NCBI GenBank assembly: GCA_024643345.1 | Contig: JAHENB010000010.1 | Location: forward strand, 37,858-99,478 | Reading direction: 5' to 3' | DNA: 61,621 nt | Origin: Maribacter sp. | Lineage (GTDB): Bacteria; Bacteroidota; Bacteroidia; Flavobacteriales; Flavobacteriaceae | In this document: positions 18,338 to 27,278 of the stretch, piece after piece | Position numbering within the stretch: position 1 is the stretch's first letter | How the letters are laid out: every line of letters starts with the position of its first letter | Position numbers and translations under genes: made by a program | The notes under the pieces: model-generated | The model's database searches: none | Seen by the model: the letters and a program-made list of their open reading frames with translations, nothing else | Told to the model about the DNA's origin: nothing

Positions 18338-18826
18338 TCATTCCCAAGAATCAATTTGGTTGATTTCATCAAAATTATACCCACCAACCATCTGTTTTCG
18401 ATATTGAAAGGTCAGCAAAGTGAGCAGTATCAACAAAAGGTAAAGTACAGATATAAATATCCCCATAGGCATAAAGGATTCTGGAATAAAGTGATTTTCA
18501 ATATCTTCCAGACCCATCAAAGTAAACAAAGTATCGAATAGTTTAAAAATGTATACCAATATTATAATATATAGGCCATATTCCATATTTCTCATGGGTA
18601 TATCCGCAACTTCCTGTTCTTTGATCTTGAACTTCAGGACATACAAAAAACCAAAATGGACGATGGAGAGTATTGGGATGATGTAATTTTCAAATTTGAA
18701 AAAATAAAACTTATTGGTATAAAGGCCGTAAAAACTTAAAACTATAAGTATGGCCAAAATACCAATAGAAAGGTAAAGCCCACGTTTCCAAGGCAAAAAT
18801 TGTAGCACTAATTTCATATACTGCAT
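18338..18826 (-). CDS. Small four-helix membrane protein, unknown
   Basis: A 162-aa protein with four hydrophobic segments (about 18-36, 46-64, 83-102 and 122-141) and a short charged C-terminus (NFDEINQIDSWE). No family is recognised. It is a lone gene on this strand, converging on the terminator at 18288-18320. Two close start codons (MQYMKL) are possible. The even spacing of the helices and soluble loops makes a real gene likely. Confidence 0.6.
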   Translation of the reverse strand: MQYMKLVLQFLPWKRGLYLSIGILAILIVLSFYGLYTNKFYFFKFENYIIPILSIVHFGFLYVLKFKIKEQEVADIPMRNMEYGLYIIILVYIFKLFDTLFTLMGLEDIENHFIPESFMPMGIFISVLYLLLILLTLLTFQYRKQMVGGYNFDEINQIDSWE

Positions 18827-19211
18827 ATTTTTAAAGGATAGGAATTACTTCCAAAAAGTATAAAACGGGATGGGCTAAATTTTATTGAAAAAAATCGATA
18901 AATGACGGATAATGTTTGGTAAGCAATAAAAAGCACTGTGAAAATCGTATGTATGAAACTTGGACCGGCATTTGAACCATCCAAAATCTTTAACATCAAA
19001 AAAATGCACAAGTATTTTGCAATAACCAATTTCGTTTGATAGCCAAATGGGATTATAAAAACAAGAAAATCCCTCGTTAAGAACCAGATTTGGCGCTTTG
19101 GTATGCTTGTCATCAGTAAATACAATTTAGGTTGTTTAATGAAGTCAATTGAAAGTTACAAAAAAAGTAAATAGATTCCTTTGTGTATCTTGTTTCCACA
19201 AAATATGATTC
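18827..19211. other. Gene-poor 385-bp AT-rich stretch
   Basis: Lies between the divergent small membrane protein gene and the truA-like gene, so it must hold their promoters. A 103-codon minus-strand frame (18814-19125) looks like chance: no domain and AT-driven composition. TATCTTG at 19186-19192, 20 bp before the truA-like ATG, is one base short of a Bacteroidota -7 box. No hairpin, RNA gene or repeat was recognised. Confidence 0.5.
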
Positions 19212-20009
19212 ATGCAAGCCATCACCTACCATTATTTGATACGTCTTCAGTTTTTGGGATTTCGTTACAGCGGTTGGCAAAGACAACCCGGCCAAAAAAC
19301 CATTGAAGCCATGCTTGTTAAAACCTTGAAATTTATATTGCCCGATCAAGGGGTCAAGATTCTCGGTACGGGAAGGACAGATGCAAAGGTTTCCGCATTG
19401 GATTATGCCTTTGAGCTGTTCATACGGCAAGGACCCATAATTGATTTAGGCTCTTTTATCGAGCTTTTTAACACCAACCTCCCTGCCGATATAAGGGTTA
19501 CTGGACTGGAAGAAATCGATGGGAATTTCAATATTATCCAAAGCATCAAAGTAAAGGAATATATTTATCTCTTTTCTTTTGGGGCGAAGAACCACCCCTA
19601 CAGTGCACCGTTCATGGCCAACATTATGGAACAATTAGATATAGAATCAATGAAAAAGGCTGCCCAGCTATTTCAAGGGACACACAACTTTTCTGCGTAT
19701 ACGGCTCGACCACGTGAACATGCCAGGTTCATCCGTGATGTAATTGAATGTAAGATTCAAGATAATACATGGTTGACCGCCAGTTTTTTTCCGGAAAAAA
19801 GCTATGTGCTTCGAATCAAGGCCGCTGGATTTTTGCGCTACCAGGTTCGCATGATCATGGGCGGTTTGATCACCTTGGGCAAAGGCGACATTATAATTGA
19901 TGACATTAGGGAATCCCTCACGGAAAATACTAACTTTCAAGTCAATTATGTTGCGCCTGGTTCGGGCCTTCATTTGAACGCTTTGGAATTTGACCTTTCC
20001 CATGAGTAA
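19212..20009 (+). CDS. TruA-family tRNA pseudouridine synthase, variant motif
   Basis: A 265-aa TruA-family protein. The N-terminus has GFRYSGWQRQPGQKTIEAML, and the active site is GTGRTDAKVSAL with catalytic Asp57. Canonical TruA has GRTDAGVHA here, so the GVH positions are KVS. The C-terminal FLRYQVRMIMGGL corresponds to the usual FLRxMVR segment but is also altered. Classic TruA makes pseudouridine at tRNA positions 38-40; this may be a second flavobacterial paralog with a different target. It is followed by corA after 31 bp. Confidence 0.82.
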   Translation: MQAITYHYLIRLQFLGFRYSGWQRQPGQKTIEAMLVKTLKFILPDQGVKILGTGRTDAKVSALDYAFELFIRQGPIIDLGSFIELFNTNLPADIRVTGLEEIDGNFNIIQSIKVKEYIYLFSFGAKNHPYSAPFMANIMEQLDIESMKKAAQLFQGTHNFSAYTARPREHARFIRDVIECKIQDNTWLTASFFPEKSYVLRIKAAGFLRYQVRMIMGGLITLGKGDIIIDDIRESLTENTNFQVNYVAPGSGLHLNALEFDLSHE

Positions 20010-20040
20010 CATTTATTATTTTTAATGAAAGAAGTATGAT

Positions 20041-21132
20041 ATGGGCAAACGAAAAAACAAGATACAATTAGATAAAAAGAAAATGTCAAGGGCTTCCCAA
20101 AAAATGGGCAAGGCACCGGGCACAGTAACCTATTTGGGCCAACGTGAGAAAACAGCTAGCTCAATTAAGGTGATCGACTATGATGATGATGGGATAACAG
20201 AATTTACCCTGACAGATATTCAAGAGACCAAACGTTTAAAAGACCAGGATCCGACTTCGTTTATAGATGTGATAGGGATTAATGACGAGATTTTTATAGA
20301 ACAACTGGGCAAAGGATTTGGTCTAAATTCGTTATTGCTCGAAGATGTGGTAAATCCCCACCAAAGACCCAAAATAGACGATTATGGGGACTATATATTC
20401 GGAGTCTTCAAGATGTTGTATTTGGATAAGGACAACAATTTGGTCATAGAACATGTGGCTTTGGTACTTTTTGAAAAATGTGTGATCCTGTTCCAGGAAT
20501 TGAACGAGGATGTTTTCGGGAGTGTTCGTGACCGACTCAGGCAAAAGTCCGGGCGCATACGTTCAAGAAAAGCCGATTATTTGTTTTTCGCGCTGCTCGA
20601 CGCCATAATCGACAATTATTTTTTGGTTCTCGAAAACCTGAACAGCAAAATTGAATCGCTCGAAGAAAAGGTCTATAGCGATCCTTCCTCTTATGTGGCC
20701 CAAGACATTCAGCAGTTAAAGAAAGAGGTGTTGAAAATAAGACGGTGTGTATCCCCTGTTCGCGAGCTGGTGAACCGATTGATCGAAACCGAAAACCCAT
20801 TGATATCTAAAGACACCAAGCTTTTTTTAAGGGACGTACTCGACCATTGCATCGAAATCAATGAAAGCTTACAGGTATATCGCGAAATGAGCATGAGCCT
20901 TATGGAAATGTATATGAGCAACATGAGCAATAAGATGAACGAGGTAATGAAGGTTTTGACCATTATGGCTTCCATTTTTATTCCTTTGACTTTTATTGTC
21001 GGGGTATATGGGATGAATTTTGAGAACATGCCAGAACTGCAATCCCGGTACGGGTACTTCGTGGTCTGGGTCGTTATGGTCATGCTCTTCCTCGGCATGC
21101 TCATTTACTTCAAAAGGAAAAAATGGCTCTAA
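20041..21132 (+). CDS. corA: CorA-family magnesium/cobalt transporter
   Basis: A 363-aa inner-membrane channel for Mg2+ (and Co2+). A long soluble N-terminal domain (about 30-300) ends in the stalk helix, followed by two C-terminal membrane helices. The family signature GMN is in VGVYGMNFENMPEL after helix 1, and helix 2 (VVWVVMVMLFLGMLIYF) ends in the basic tail KRKKWL. The very basic N-terminus (KRKNKIQLDKKK) is notable but not unusual for the flavobacterial type. It follows the truA-like gene on the same strand. Confidence 0.94.
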   Translation: MGKRKNKIQLDKKKMSRASQKMGKAPGTVTYLGQREKTASSIKVIDYDDDGITEFTLTDIQETKRLKDQDPTSFIDVIGINDEIFIEQLGKGFGLNSLLLEDVVNPHQRPKIDDYGDYIFGVFKMLYLDKDNNLVIEHVALVLFEKCVILFQELNEDVFGSVRDRLRQKSGRIRSRKADYLFFALLDAIIDNYFLVLENLNSKIESLEEKVYSDPSSYVAQDIQQLKKEVLKIRRCVSPVRELVNRLIETENPLISKDTKLFLRDVLDHCIEINESLQVYREMSMSLMEMYMSNMSNKMNEVMKVLTIMASIFIPLTFIVGVYGMNFENMPELQSRYGYFVVWVVMVMLFLGMLIYFKRKKWL

Positions 21133-21191
21133 ATATGATTTGAAATTCTGGCGGGAAGTAGATTTCGTATCTTGTCATAAACACATAATGG

Positions 21192-22067
21192 ATGTCGAAC
21201 TGGCTCTATATCGTATTGTTGATCCTTGGGGCATATATCGCCATCAGTGTACTGTTGTATTTTTTACAGGATTACCTGATGTTCAAACCTGAGAAGCTTC
21301 CCAAAGATTTTCAATTTTTTTACGAGAATCAGGAGACCGAGGAGTACAATGTGGTAACAAGGGATGGCGCCACGATCAATGGCTTAAGATTCAAGGTAAG
21401 TCAACCTAAGGGCATTGTATTCTATCTAAAGGGAAATTCAAAAAGTATCAAAGGCTGGGGCAAGTTTGCGGTCGATTTTACCCGACATGGTTATGAAGTG
21501 TTCATGGTAGACTATCGCGGTTTTGGGAAGAGTACCGGAAGACGCACACAAAAGGCGATTAAAAGGGACCTGCAGTTGGTCTATGACCAAATCAGGGAGA
21601 AGGTCGATGAAAAATACATTATTCTATATGGGAGGTCGTTGGGTTCAGGTTTTGCGACCAAACTGGCTTCTATGAACAATCCAAAAATGCTTATTTTAGA
21701 TGCTCCTTATTACAGTTTGAGCAAAGTGGCCAAGAAGTATATTCCGTTTATGCCGCTATCCCTCCTCATTAAGTTCCCAATGCCCACCTATAAGTGGATG
21801 AAGTACGTGAATTGTCCGGTACATATTCTGCACGGCACAGATGATAAGTTGATACCTTACCGAACCAGCGTAAAGCTCTCGAAGATCAAACCCAATTCGA
21901 CACGACTGTATACCATCATTGGCGGGGGACATAAGAACTTGAACACCTTCGAATCCTATCATAAAATGCTTGGTGAAATCATCACCTCCAAATTGGAAAA
22001 AATGAATTTGGAAGGTTCCAGTATACATCTTAAACATCGCAAAAGGGATATTGATGAAAAGGCTTAA
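21192..22067 (+). CDS. Membrane-anchored alpha/beta hydrolase, copy 1
   Basis: A 291-aa protein with an N-terminal membrane anchor (about 4-25) and an alpha/beta hydrolase domain. The nucleophile is Ser149 in YGRSLGSG (GxSxG), the acid is in HGTDDKLIPY and the His in GGGHKNL. The oxyanion segment usually written HGN is KGNS here (FYLKGNSKS), which may change activity. It is similar in order and spacing to the next gene, indicating a tandem duplication. Its substrate is unknown. TATCTTG at 21176-21182, directly upstream, may be a -7 box. Confidence 0.85.
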   Translation: MSNWLYIVLLILGAYIAISVLLYFLQDYLMFKPEKLPKDFQFFYENQETEEYNVVTRDGATINGLRFKVSQPKGIVFYLKGNSKSIKGWGKFAVDFTRHGYEVFMVDYRGFGKSTGRRTQKAIKRDLQLVYDQIREKVDEKYIILYGRSLGSGFATKLASMNNPKMLILDAPYYSLSKVAKKYIPFMPLSLLIKFPMPTYKWMKYVNCPVHILHGTDDKLIPYRTSVKLSKIKPNSTRLYTIIGGGHKNLNTFESYHKMLGEIITSKLEKMNLEGSSIHLKHRKRDIDEKA

Positions 22068-22851
22068 AACTGCGGCTATCATTCTATTGTTCCTCTATGC
22101 GATGCTGGTATTAATGGCCTTTGGTTTTCAGGAAAGATTAATTTTTCTTCCCGATCCATTGCCGTTAAATTACAAATATGAATTTCACCAACCGTATGAA
22201 GAAATATTTATAACCGCTGATGATGGGGCGAAATTGAACGTAATTCATCTTCAACAAGAGAATGCCAAAGGGGCGATACTCTATTTTCATGGAAATTCGG
22301 GAAATATCTCCAAACTGGGCCATGTTGCCGATCTGTTGTCCGGTAAAGGATATGATATATTTTTGGTCGATTATCGGACTTATGGCAAAAGCACGGGAAA
22401 AATCAGTGAAGCAGCATTAAGGGTCGATGCACAATTACTATATAATATGGCGCTTGAGGTCTATGATGAGAATAAAATCATTATTTATGGCCGCTCCTTG
22501 GGAACTGGGATAGCAAGTGGATTGGCTGCGGCGAATCATCCCCAAAAATTGATACTTGAGTCGCCATTTTACAGCGGGGTGGAAATTGGGGCGCATCGCT
22601 TTCCTTTTTTGCCCGTGAAATGGCTTTCGCGCTACGAATTTCCATCCAGTGAATATGTGAAAACAATAAATTGCCCTATTTTTATTTTTCATGGTACCCA
22701 GGATTCGGTCATTCCATATGAACAGGCCCAAAAACTTTACCATGCCATTCCAGGGAAGCAAAAAAAACTATTTACCATAGAAGGTGGTGACCATAAAAAT
22801 TTATATGATTTTGATTCCTTCAATCAAGGAATGGGGCAGGTTTTAGATTAA
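22054..22851 (+). CDS. Membrane-anchored alpha/beta hydrolase, copy 2
   Basis: A 265-aa paralog of the upstream hydrolase: N-terminal anchor (about 5-24), normal oxyanion motif YFHGNSGN, nucleophile Ser148 in YGRSLGTG, acid in HGTQDSVIPY and His in GGDHKNL. The ATG at 22054 is chosen over the TTG one codon before it. It begins 14 bp inside the upstream gene, so the two are translated together. It resembles the YqkD/BEM46 type of periplasm- or membrane-facing hydrolases; the substrate is unknown. Confidence 0.87.
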   Translation: MKRLKTAAIILLFLYAMLVLMAFGFQERLIFLPDPLPLNYKYEFHQPYEEIFITADDGAKLNVIHLQQENAKGAILYFHGNSGNISKLGHVADLLSGKGYDIFLVDYRTYGKSTGKISEAALRVDAQLLYNMALEVYDENKIIIYGRSLGTGIASGLAAANHPQKLILESPFYSGVEIGAHRFPFLPVKWLSRYEFPSSEYVKTINCPIFIFHGTQDSVIPYEQAQKLYHAIPGKQKKLFTIEGGDHKNLYDFDSFNQGMGQVLD

Positions 22852-22907
22852 CAATCTAATGATTTCCCCAGTGCAGGCATTTTGCAAAATTTCCATAATT
22901 AGAAGAT

Positions 22908-23657
22908 GTGTCGAACCAATTTACTTTTATAGATGTCAATTGTGATGTAGGGGAAGGTTTAGGGAACGAGGCGCAATTGTTTCCCTTTATTTCTTCCTGC
23001 AGTATTGCTTGTGGAGGCCATGCAGGGGATCGGGAAACCATGCAAAAAGTAATCCAATTGGCTATAGATAATAAGGTGAAGATCGGAGCGCACCCATCCT
23101 ATCCGGATCGGGAAAATTTTGGCAGGAAGTCGATGAATATATCCGGCCCTCAGCTGATTTCTTCCGTTGCGGAACAAATAGAAAACCTAATTTCGATTTT
23201 AAATCAAGGTCAGCACAAACTGTTTCATATCAAACCACACGGCGCTTTGTATAATGACATCGCCAAAAACAGTGACCTCGCAAGGTCTTTCATTAAGGCG
23301 GTGCATGACTATAAAAATGACGTTTGTCTTTATGTCCCGCCCGGATCGGCCATTGCTATGGAAGCCCTGAAAAATCGATTCAATGTAAAATATGAAGCGT
23401 TTGCCGACCGAAACTACAACGCGGATCTATCGCTGGTGTCCCGGGAAAAAAGTAATTCGGTCATCACGAACCCTAATACGGTTTTTGAACACCTGCTTTC
23501 GATGGTACTGCAACATCAAGTTCATACAACAGATGGGTTGAAAATCGATATCAATGCCGATACTTATTGCATACACGGCGATAACCCAAAAGTTTTACAA
23601 ATATTGATGTATCTTTCGAAACGGTTGTCAAACTATAACATCCAAATCGAAAAGTGA
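22908..23657 (+). CDS. pxpA: 5-oxoprolinase subunit A (LamB/YcsF family)
   Basis: A 249-aa subunit of the ATP-dependent 5-oxoprolinase PxpABC, which hydrolyses pyroglutamate to glutamate. The family signature DVNCDVGEG is at the N-terminus, followed by CSIACGGHAGD, KIGAHPSYPDRENFGR and HIKPHGALYND. The start is GTG at 22908; the ATG two bases earlier is out of frame. The stop overlaps pxpB by 4 bp (GTGA). Confidence 0.94.
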   Translation: MSNQFTFIDVNCDVGEGLGNEAQLFPFISSCSIACGGHAGDRETMQKVIQLAIDNKVKIGAHPSYPDRENFGRKSMNISGPQLISSVAEQIENLISILNQGQHKLFHIKPHGALYNDIAKNSDLARSFIKAVHDYKNDVCLYVPPGSAIAMEALKNRFNVKYEAFADRNYNADLSLVSREKSNSVITNPNTVFEHLLSMVLQHQVHTTDGLKIDINADTYCIHGDNPKVLQILMYLSKRLSNYNIQIEK

Positions 23658-24388
23658 GTAAGTTCCCTATTCATACGAAGCCTTTTGGTATCCATGCCAT
23701 ATTAGTGGAATGGCCCAATGAGGTGATGCATGCCATTTTAGAGGATATCCTTCAATTTCAGGAATACTTGAGCCAAAAATTGGATCCAAATCAATGGGAA
23801 TTTGTTCCTGCCTATAATTCACTGACCTTGATCCAGCGTGATGAACAAATTGAATTCGATACATTCAAGGCACAATTGCTTGAATGGTATTCGGAAAAGG
23901 AAGCTGTGAAGCCAAGACAAAAATACCTCTGGCGCCTTCCTGTTTGCTACGATTTGGATTTTGGAATCGATTTACCGGAAATCGCGGAACGTTTGCAAAT
24001 ACCGATCCCAAAAATAATCGCGCTACATGCCGAAAACATCTATACGATATATGGCATCGGGTTTTTGCCCGGATTTATGTATTTGGGCGGTTTGGCGGAA
24101 GTCTTGGAAGTGCCAAGAAGGGCCACTCCAAGACTTAAAGTTGTCAAAGGTGCGGTGGGCATGGCCGGAAAACAAACCGGTATTTATCCACAGGAATCTC
24201 CGGGCGGCTGGAACATTATCGGAAATTGCAGTATTCCCATTTTTGATGCAAATCAAAACCCACCTTCATTTGTGACCGTGGGGGACCAGATTCAGTTCTA
24301 TCCGATTTCAAGAGCGGAGTACAACCTGCATAAGATTGAAGGAGAAGTAGGGATTTATAAAATCGAAAAAATCAAATTGAATGCTTAA
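23654..24388 (+). CDS. pxpB: 5-oxoprolinase subunit B (KipI-like)
   Basis: A 244-aa PxpB/KipI-family subunit. The motif run GFLPGFMYLGGL, VPRRATPRLKV, GMAGKQTGIYPQESPGGW and IIGNC is diagnostic. With PxpC it forms the ATP-using part that activates 5-oxoproline. The start is GTG at 23654, overlapping the pxpA stop, and its end overlaps pxpC by 8 bp. The name KipI in older annotation refers to a Bacillus kinase inhibitor; the A-B-C gene order here supports the 5-oxoprolinase role. Confidence 0.93.
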   Translation: MSKFPIHTKPFGIHAILVEWPNEVMHAILEDILQFQEYLSQKLDPNQWEFVPAYNSLTLIQRDEQIEFDTFKAQLLEWYSEKEAVKPRQKYLWRLPVCYDLDFGIDLPEIAERLQIPIPKIIALHAENIYTIYGIGFLPGFMYLGGLAEVLEVPRRATPRLKVVKGAVGMAGKQTGIYPQESPGGWNIIGNCSIPIFDANQNPPSFVTVGDQIQFYPISRAEYNLHKIEGEVGIYKIEKIKLNA

Positions 24389-25220
24389 GGTTCTAAAATC
24401 CGGTTTTTTTACATCGGTGCAAGATTCAGGTAGGTTTGGTTATAGAGACAAGGGCGTTCCCGTTGCCGGAGCAATGGATGGATATACCTTTAGAAACCTG
24501 AACATGTTGCTCGAAAACGACAGGGATGCTGCCGTAATCGAGATTACCATGACGGGTCCTACGCTGCTCTTTGAGGAAAATACCTTTATCGCCTTGGGCG
24601 GGGCCGAAATGTCGGCCACCCTCAACAATGAACCCATTCAAAACCATAAGAATTACAGGGTTTCCGCAGGGGATATACTTTCCTATGGTAAATTGGAACG
24701 TGGATTTCGCGCTTATCTGGCCATCAAGGATGGTTTTAGATCCAAGTCGGTCTTGGGGAGCCAATCGATGTATGTACCCATAACCGAATTAAATCATTTG
24801 GAAGACAGGGCCCATGTACCGTACCAGGTGAACCAAACATTCGAACCTAGAATAACGGAATTTAAATTAGACGACCTGTTGGATGAAACCTTGCTGGAAG
24901 CCCATCCGGGACCTGAGTTCAAAACATTACATGACAAACAACTGGAGGCTATTTTTTTTAAGGAGTTCACAATTGCCAAAGAAAACAACAGAATGGCTTA
25001 CCAACTCAATGAAGCTATTGGGGAACACCAAATTTCAATGCTCACTTCCGCAACCCTTCCAGGAACGGTACAACTGACGCCTGCCGGGAAGTTGATCATT
25101 TTGATGAAAGACGGCCAAACCACCGGAGGTTATCCAAGGATTCTTCAAATTACTGACCAAGCCATATCTATCCTGGCACAGAAAAAATTCGGTGATACGG
25201 TTTCAATAAAACTTTTGTGA
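24381..25220 (+). CDS. pxpC: 5-oxoprolinase subunit C (biotin-dependent carboxyltransferase-like)
   Basis: A 279-aa PxpC/KipA-type subunit. The N-terminus has VQDSGRFGYRDKGVPVAGAMD, the middle LGGAEMSATLNN and the C-terminus TTGGYPRILQI, all family signatures. It completes a three-gene oxoprolinase operon started by pxpA. No transporter follows, unlike many pxp operons; the gene ends before a 303-bp gap. Confidence 0.93.
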   Translation: MLKVLKSGFFTSVQDSGRFGYRDKGVPVAGAMDGYTFRNLNMLLENDRDAAVIEITMTGPTLLFEENTFIALGGAEMSATLNNEPIQNHKNYRVSAGDILSYGKLERGFRAYLAIKDGFRSKSVLGSQSMYVPITELNHLEDRAHVPYQVNQTFEPRITEFKLDDLLDETLLEAHPGPEFKTLHDKQLEAIFFKEFTIAKENNRMAYQLNEAIGEHQISMLTSATLPGTVQLTPAGKLIILMKDGQTTGGYPRILQITDQAISILAQKKFGDTVSIKLL

Positions 25221-25523
25221 AGGCAAGGTGTCACCTCTTGTCCATATCTTAAAGATATTGCTTTTTAAACCTTGTATTTCAATAGAAACCGGGAGTTCCC
25301 CTACCCATTATTTGCTGTTAAGTTTATGCCGACGTGGCTTTAATCGGCAACAAGGGCGAATTGGATATGATAAAAAAAAGAATCTAATAGATTAAAAATC
25401 AGTAGTTTACAATATATTTTAAAGTATTGGATTTAGATGAAGAAAGCCTGTAAACTTCCCCGCACTTGTCAATCCATTATCTTTGAAAAGAGAATACCGC
25501 TTGAATCATGAAAAACCATTTTA
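25221..25523. other. 303-bp gap upstream of the ilv operon
   Basis: Presumed 5' region of ilvD. I looked for a leader peptide rich in Ile, Val or Leu and found none; the best open frame (25437-25511, 24 codons) has only a few such codons. GCCGA/TCGGC around 25329-25349 forms a 5-bp stem without a U-tract. TATCTTTG at 25479 is the only clear signal. Confidence 0.5.
25479..25486 (+). promoter_or_regulatory. Possible -7 element before ilvD
   Basis: TATCTTTG matches TAnnTTTG exactly, 37 bp before the ilvD ATG. No TTG is found at the normal distance upstream (a TTG at 25467 is too close), so the call rests on the -7 box alone. Confidence 0.4.
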
Positions 25524-27200
25524 ATGGAGCTCAATAAATACAGCAAAATCATTACCCAAAACGAGACACAACCTGCTTCTCAGGCCATGCTTTATGCCAT
25601 AGGACTTACTGAGGAAGATTTGCGAAAGCCGCTTATCGGCATCGGTAGTACCGGTTACGAGGGCAATCCTTGCAACATGCACTTGAATGATTTGGCACAG
25701 GTGGTGAAACAAGGAATCAATTCAACCGGCCTGGTCGGTCTCGTCTTTAATACGATCGGTGTAAGCGATGGAATTTCAATGGGTACACCAGGAATGCGTT
25801 ATTCGCTGCCTTCCCGTGATATCATTGCCGATTCTATGGAAACCGTGGTTCAAGCCATGAATTACGATGGTTTGGTCACCGTGGTGGGATGTGATAAGAA
25901 TATGCCGGGCGCATTGATGGCGATGATCCGATTGGATCGTCCATCGGTAATGGTATATGGTGGTACGATTGCTTCTGGATGTTATAAGGATAAAAAATTG
26001 GATGTGGTTTCGGCATTTGAAGCATGGGGCGAAAAGGTAGCCGGAACCATGAACGAAACAGACTTCAAGGGCGTAATACAGAATGCATGTCCGGGTGCCG
26101 GTGCATGTGGTGGTATGTATACCGCGAATACCATGGCCTCCGCCATTGAAGCCTTGGGTATGGCCATGCCCTATAACTCCTCCAATCCCGCTACCGGAAA
26201 AGAAAAAAAGGAAGATTGTAAAAACTCGGGCAAGGCATTGAGACACCTCTTGGAGAACGACATCAAACCGAGCGACATCATCACCAGAAAATCATTTGAA
26301 AATGCGGTTCGCCTGCTAACCCTTTTGGGTGGCTCTACCAATGCCGTTCTTCATTTTTTGGCTATTGCAAAAGCTGCTGCGATCGACTTTACCTTGGACG
26401 ATTTTCAGAAAATCAGCGATAACACCCCATTTTTGGCCGATTTAAAGCCAAGTGGCAAATATCTCATGGAAGACCTGCATCGTGTAGGTGGAACCCCTGC
26501 CGTGCTGAAATTTATGCTCGATAACCATATGCTTCATGGTGAATGTTTAACCGTAACAGGCAAAACATGGGCCGAGAACTTGAAAGATTTACCCGGACTG
26601 CTTCAAGGTCAGCAGGTTATCAAACCCTTGAACGCTCCCATCAAAGCAACGGGACATTTGAGGATCCTCTATGGAAACCTGGCCGAAGAAGGCGCTGTGG
26701 CCAAAATCACAGGTAAGGAAGGTTACCATTTTTCTGGCCCAGCCAAGGTTTTTGAAGGAGAGTTTAAAGCCAATGAAGGCATTGGTGCTGGACAGGTAAA
26801 GAAAGGCGATGTAGTGGTCATTCGGTATGAAGGGCCTAAAGGCGGTCCCGGAATGCCGGAAATGTTGAAACCGACCTCGGCCATTATGGGTGCAGGACTT
26901 GGGAAAGATGTGGCGTTGATCACCGATGGAAGATTTTCTGGTGGCACCCATGGTTTTGTGGTAGGCCATGTTTCCCCGGAAGCACAGGAGGGCGGCACCA
27001 TTGGTTTGTTGAAAGATGGGGACATCATCACCATTGATGCAGAGAAAAATACCATTTCGGTCGATCTTTCGGCCTCCGAAATAGCACAAAGAAAAGCAGC
27101 ATGGGTTCAACCGCCCCTGAAAGTGCAAAAAGGAAGCCTTTACAAATATGCAAAAACGGTATCCTCAGCCTCGCAAGGCTGTGTTACCGACGAGTTTTAA
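25524..27200 (+). CDS. ilvD: Dihydroxy-acid dehydratase
   Basis: Iron-sulfur enzyme that dehydrates 2,3-dihydroxy-isovalerate and -methylvalerate, the third common step of valine and isoleucine synthesis. The 558-aa protein has the three cysteine motifs [18 protein letters not shown] and [16 protein letters not shown], and the C-terminal [20 protein letters not shown]. It is first in a plus-strand operon with ilvB, a methyltransferase, ilvN and ilvC. Confidence 0.97.
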   Translation: MELNKYSKIITQNETQPASQAMLYAIGLTEEDLRKPLIGIGSTGYEGNPCNMHLNDLAQVVKQGINSTGLVGLVFNTIGVSDGISMGTPGMRYSLPSRDIIADSMETVVQAMNYDGLVTVVGCDKNMPGALMAMIRLDRPSVMVYGGTIASGCYKDKKLDVVSAFEAWGEKVAGTMNETDFKGVIQNACPGAGACGGMYTANTMASAIEALGMAMPYNSSNPATGKEKKEDCKNSGKALRHLLENDIKPSDIITRKSFENAVRLLTLLGGSTNAVLHFLAIAKAAAIDFTLDDFQKISDNTPFLADLKPSGKYLMEDLHRVGGTPAVLKFMLDNHMLHGECLTVTGKTWAENLKDLPGLLQGQQVIKPLNAPIKATGHLRILYGNLAEEGAVAKITGKEGYHFSGPAKVFEGEFKANEGIGAGQVKKGDVVVIRYEGPKGGPGMPEMLKPTSAIMGAGLGKDVALITDGRFSGGTHGFVVGHVSPEAQEGGTIGLLKDGDIITIDAEKNTISVDLSASEIAQRKAAWVQPPLKVQKGSLYKYAKTVSSASQGCVTDEF

Positions 27201-27278
27201 AGTATGATTGATAATTAATTTGCCAGGGAGTTTTGTCGGCACGGACAATTGACTTAAACGGCAAGTAGCGCTTTAATT

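Noticed and set aside
18814-19125. 103-codon minus-strand frame with hydrophobic stretches
   Set aside because: Lies in AT-rich intergenic DNA, overlaps the start of the small membrane protein gene, and shows no domain; hydrophobicity follows from base composition.
25221-25523. Leader peptide for the ilv operon
   Set aside because: No frame with a run of Ile, Val or Leu codons and no terminator-like hairpin with U-tract were found, unlike the his leader.
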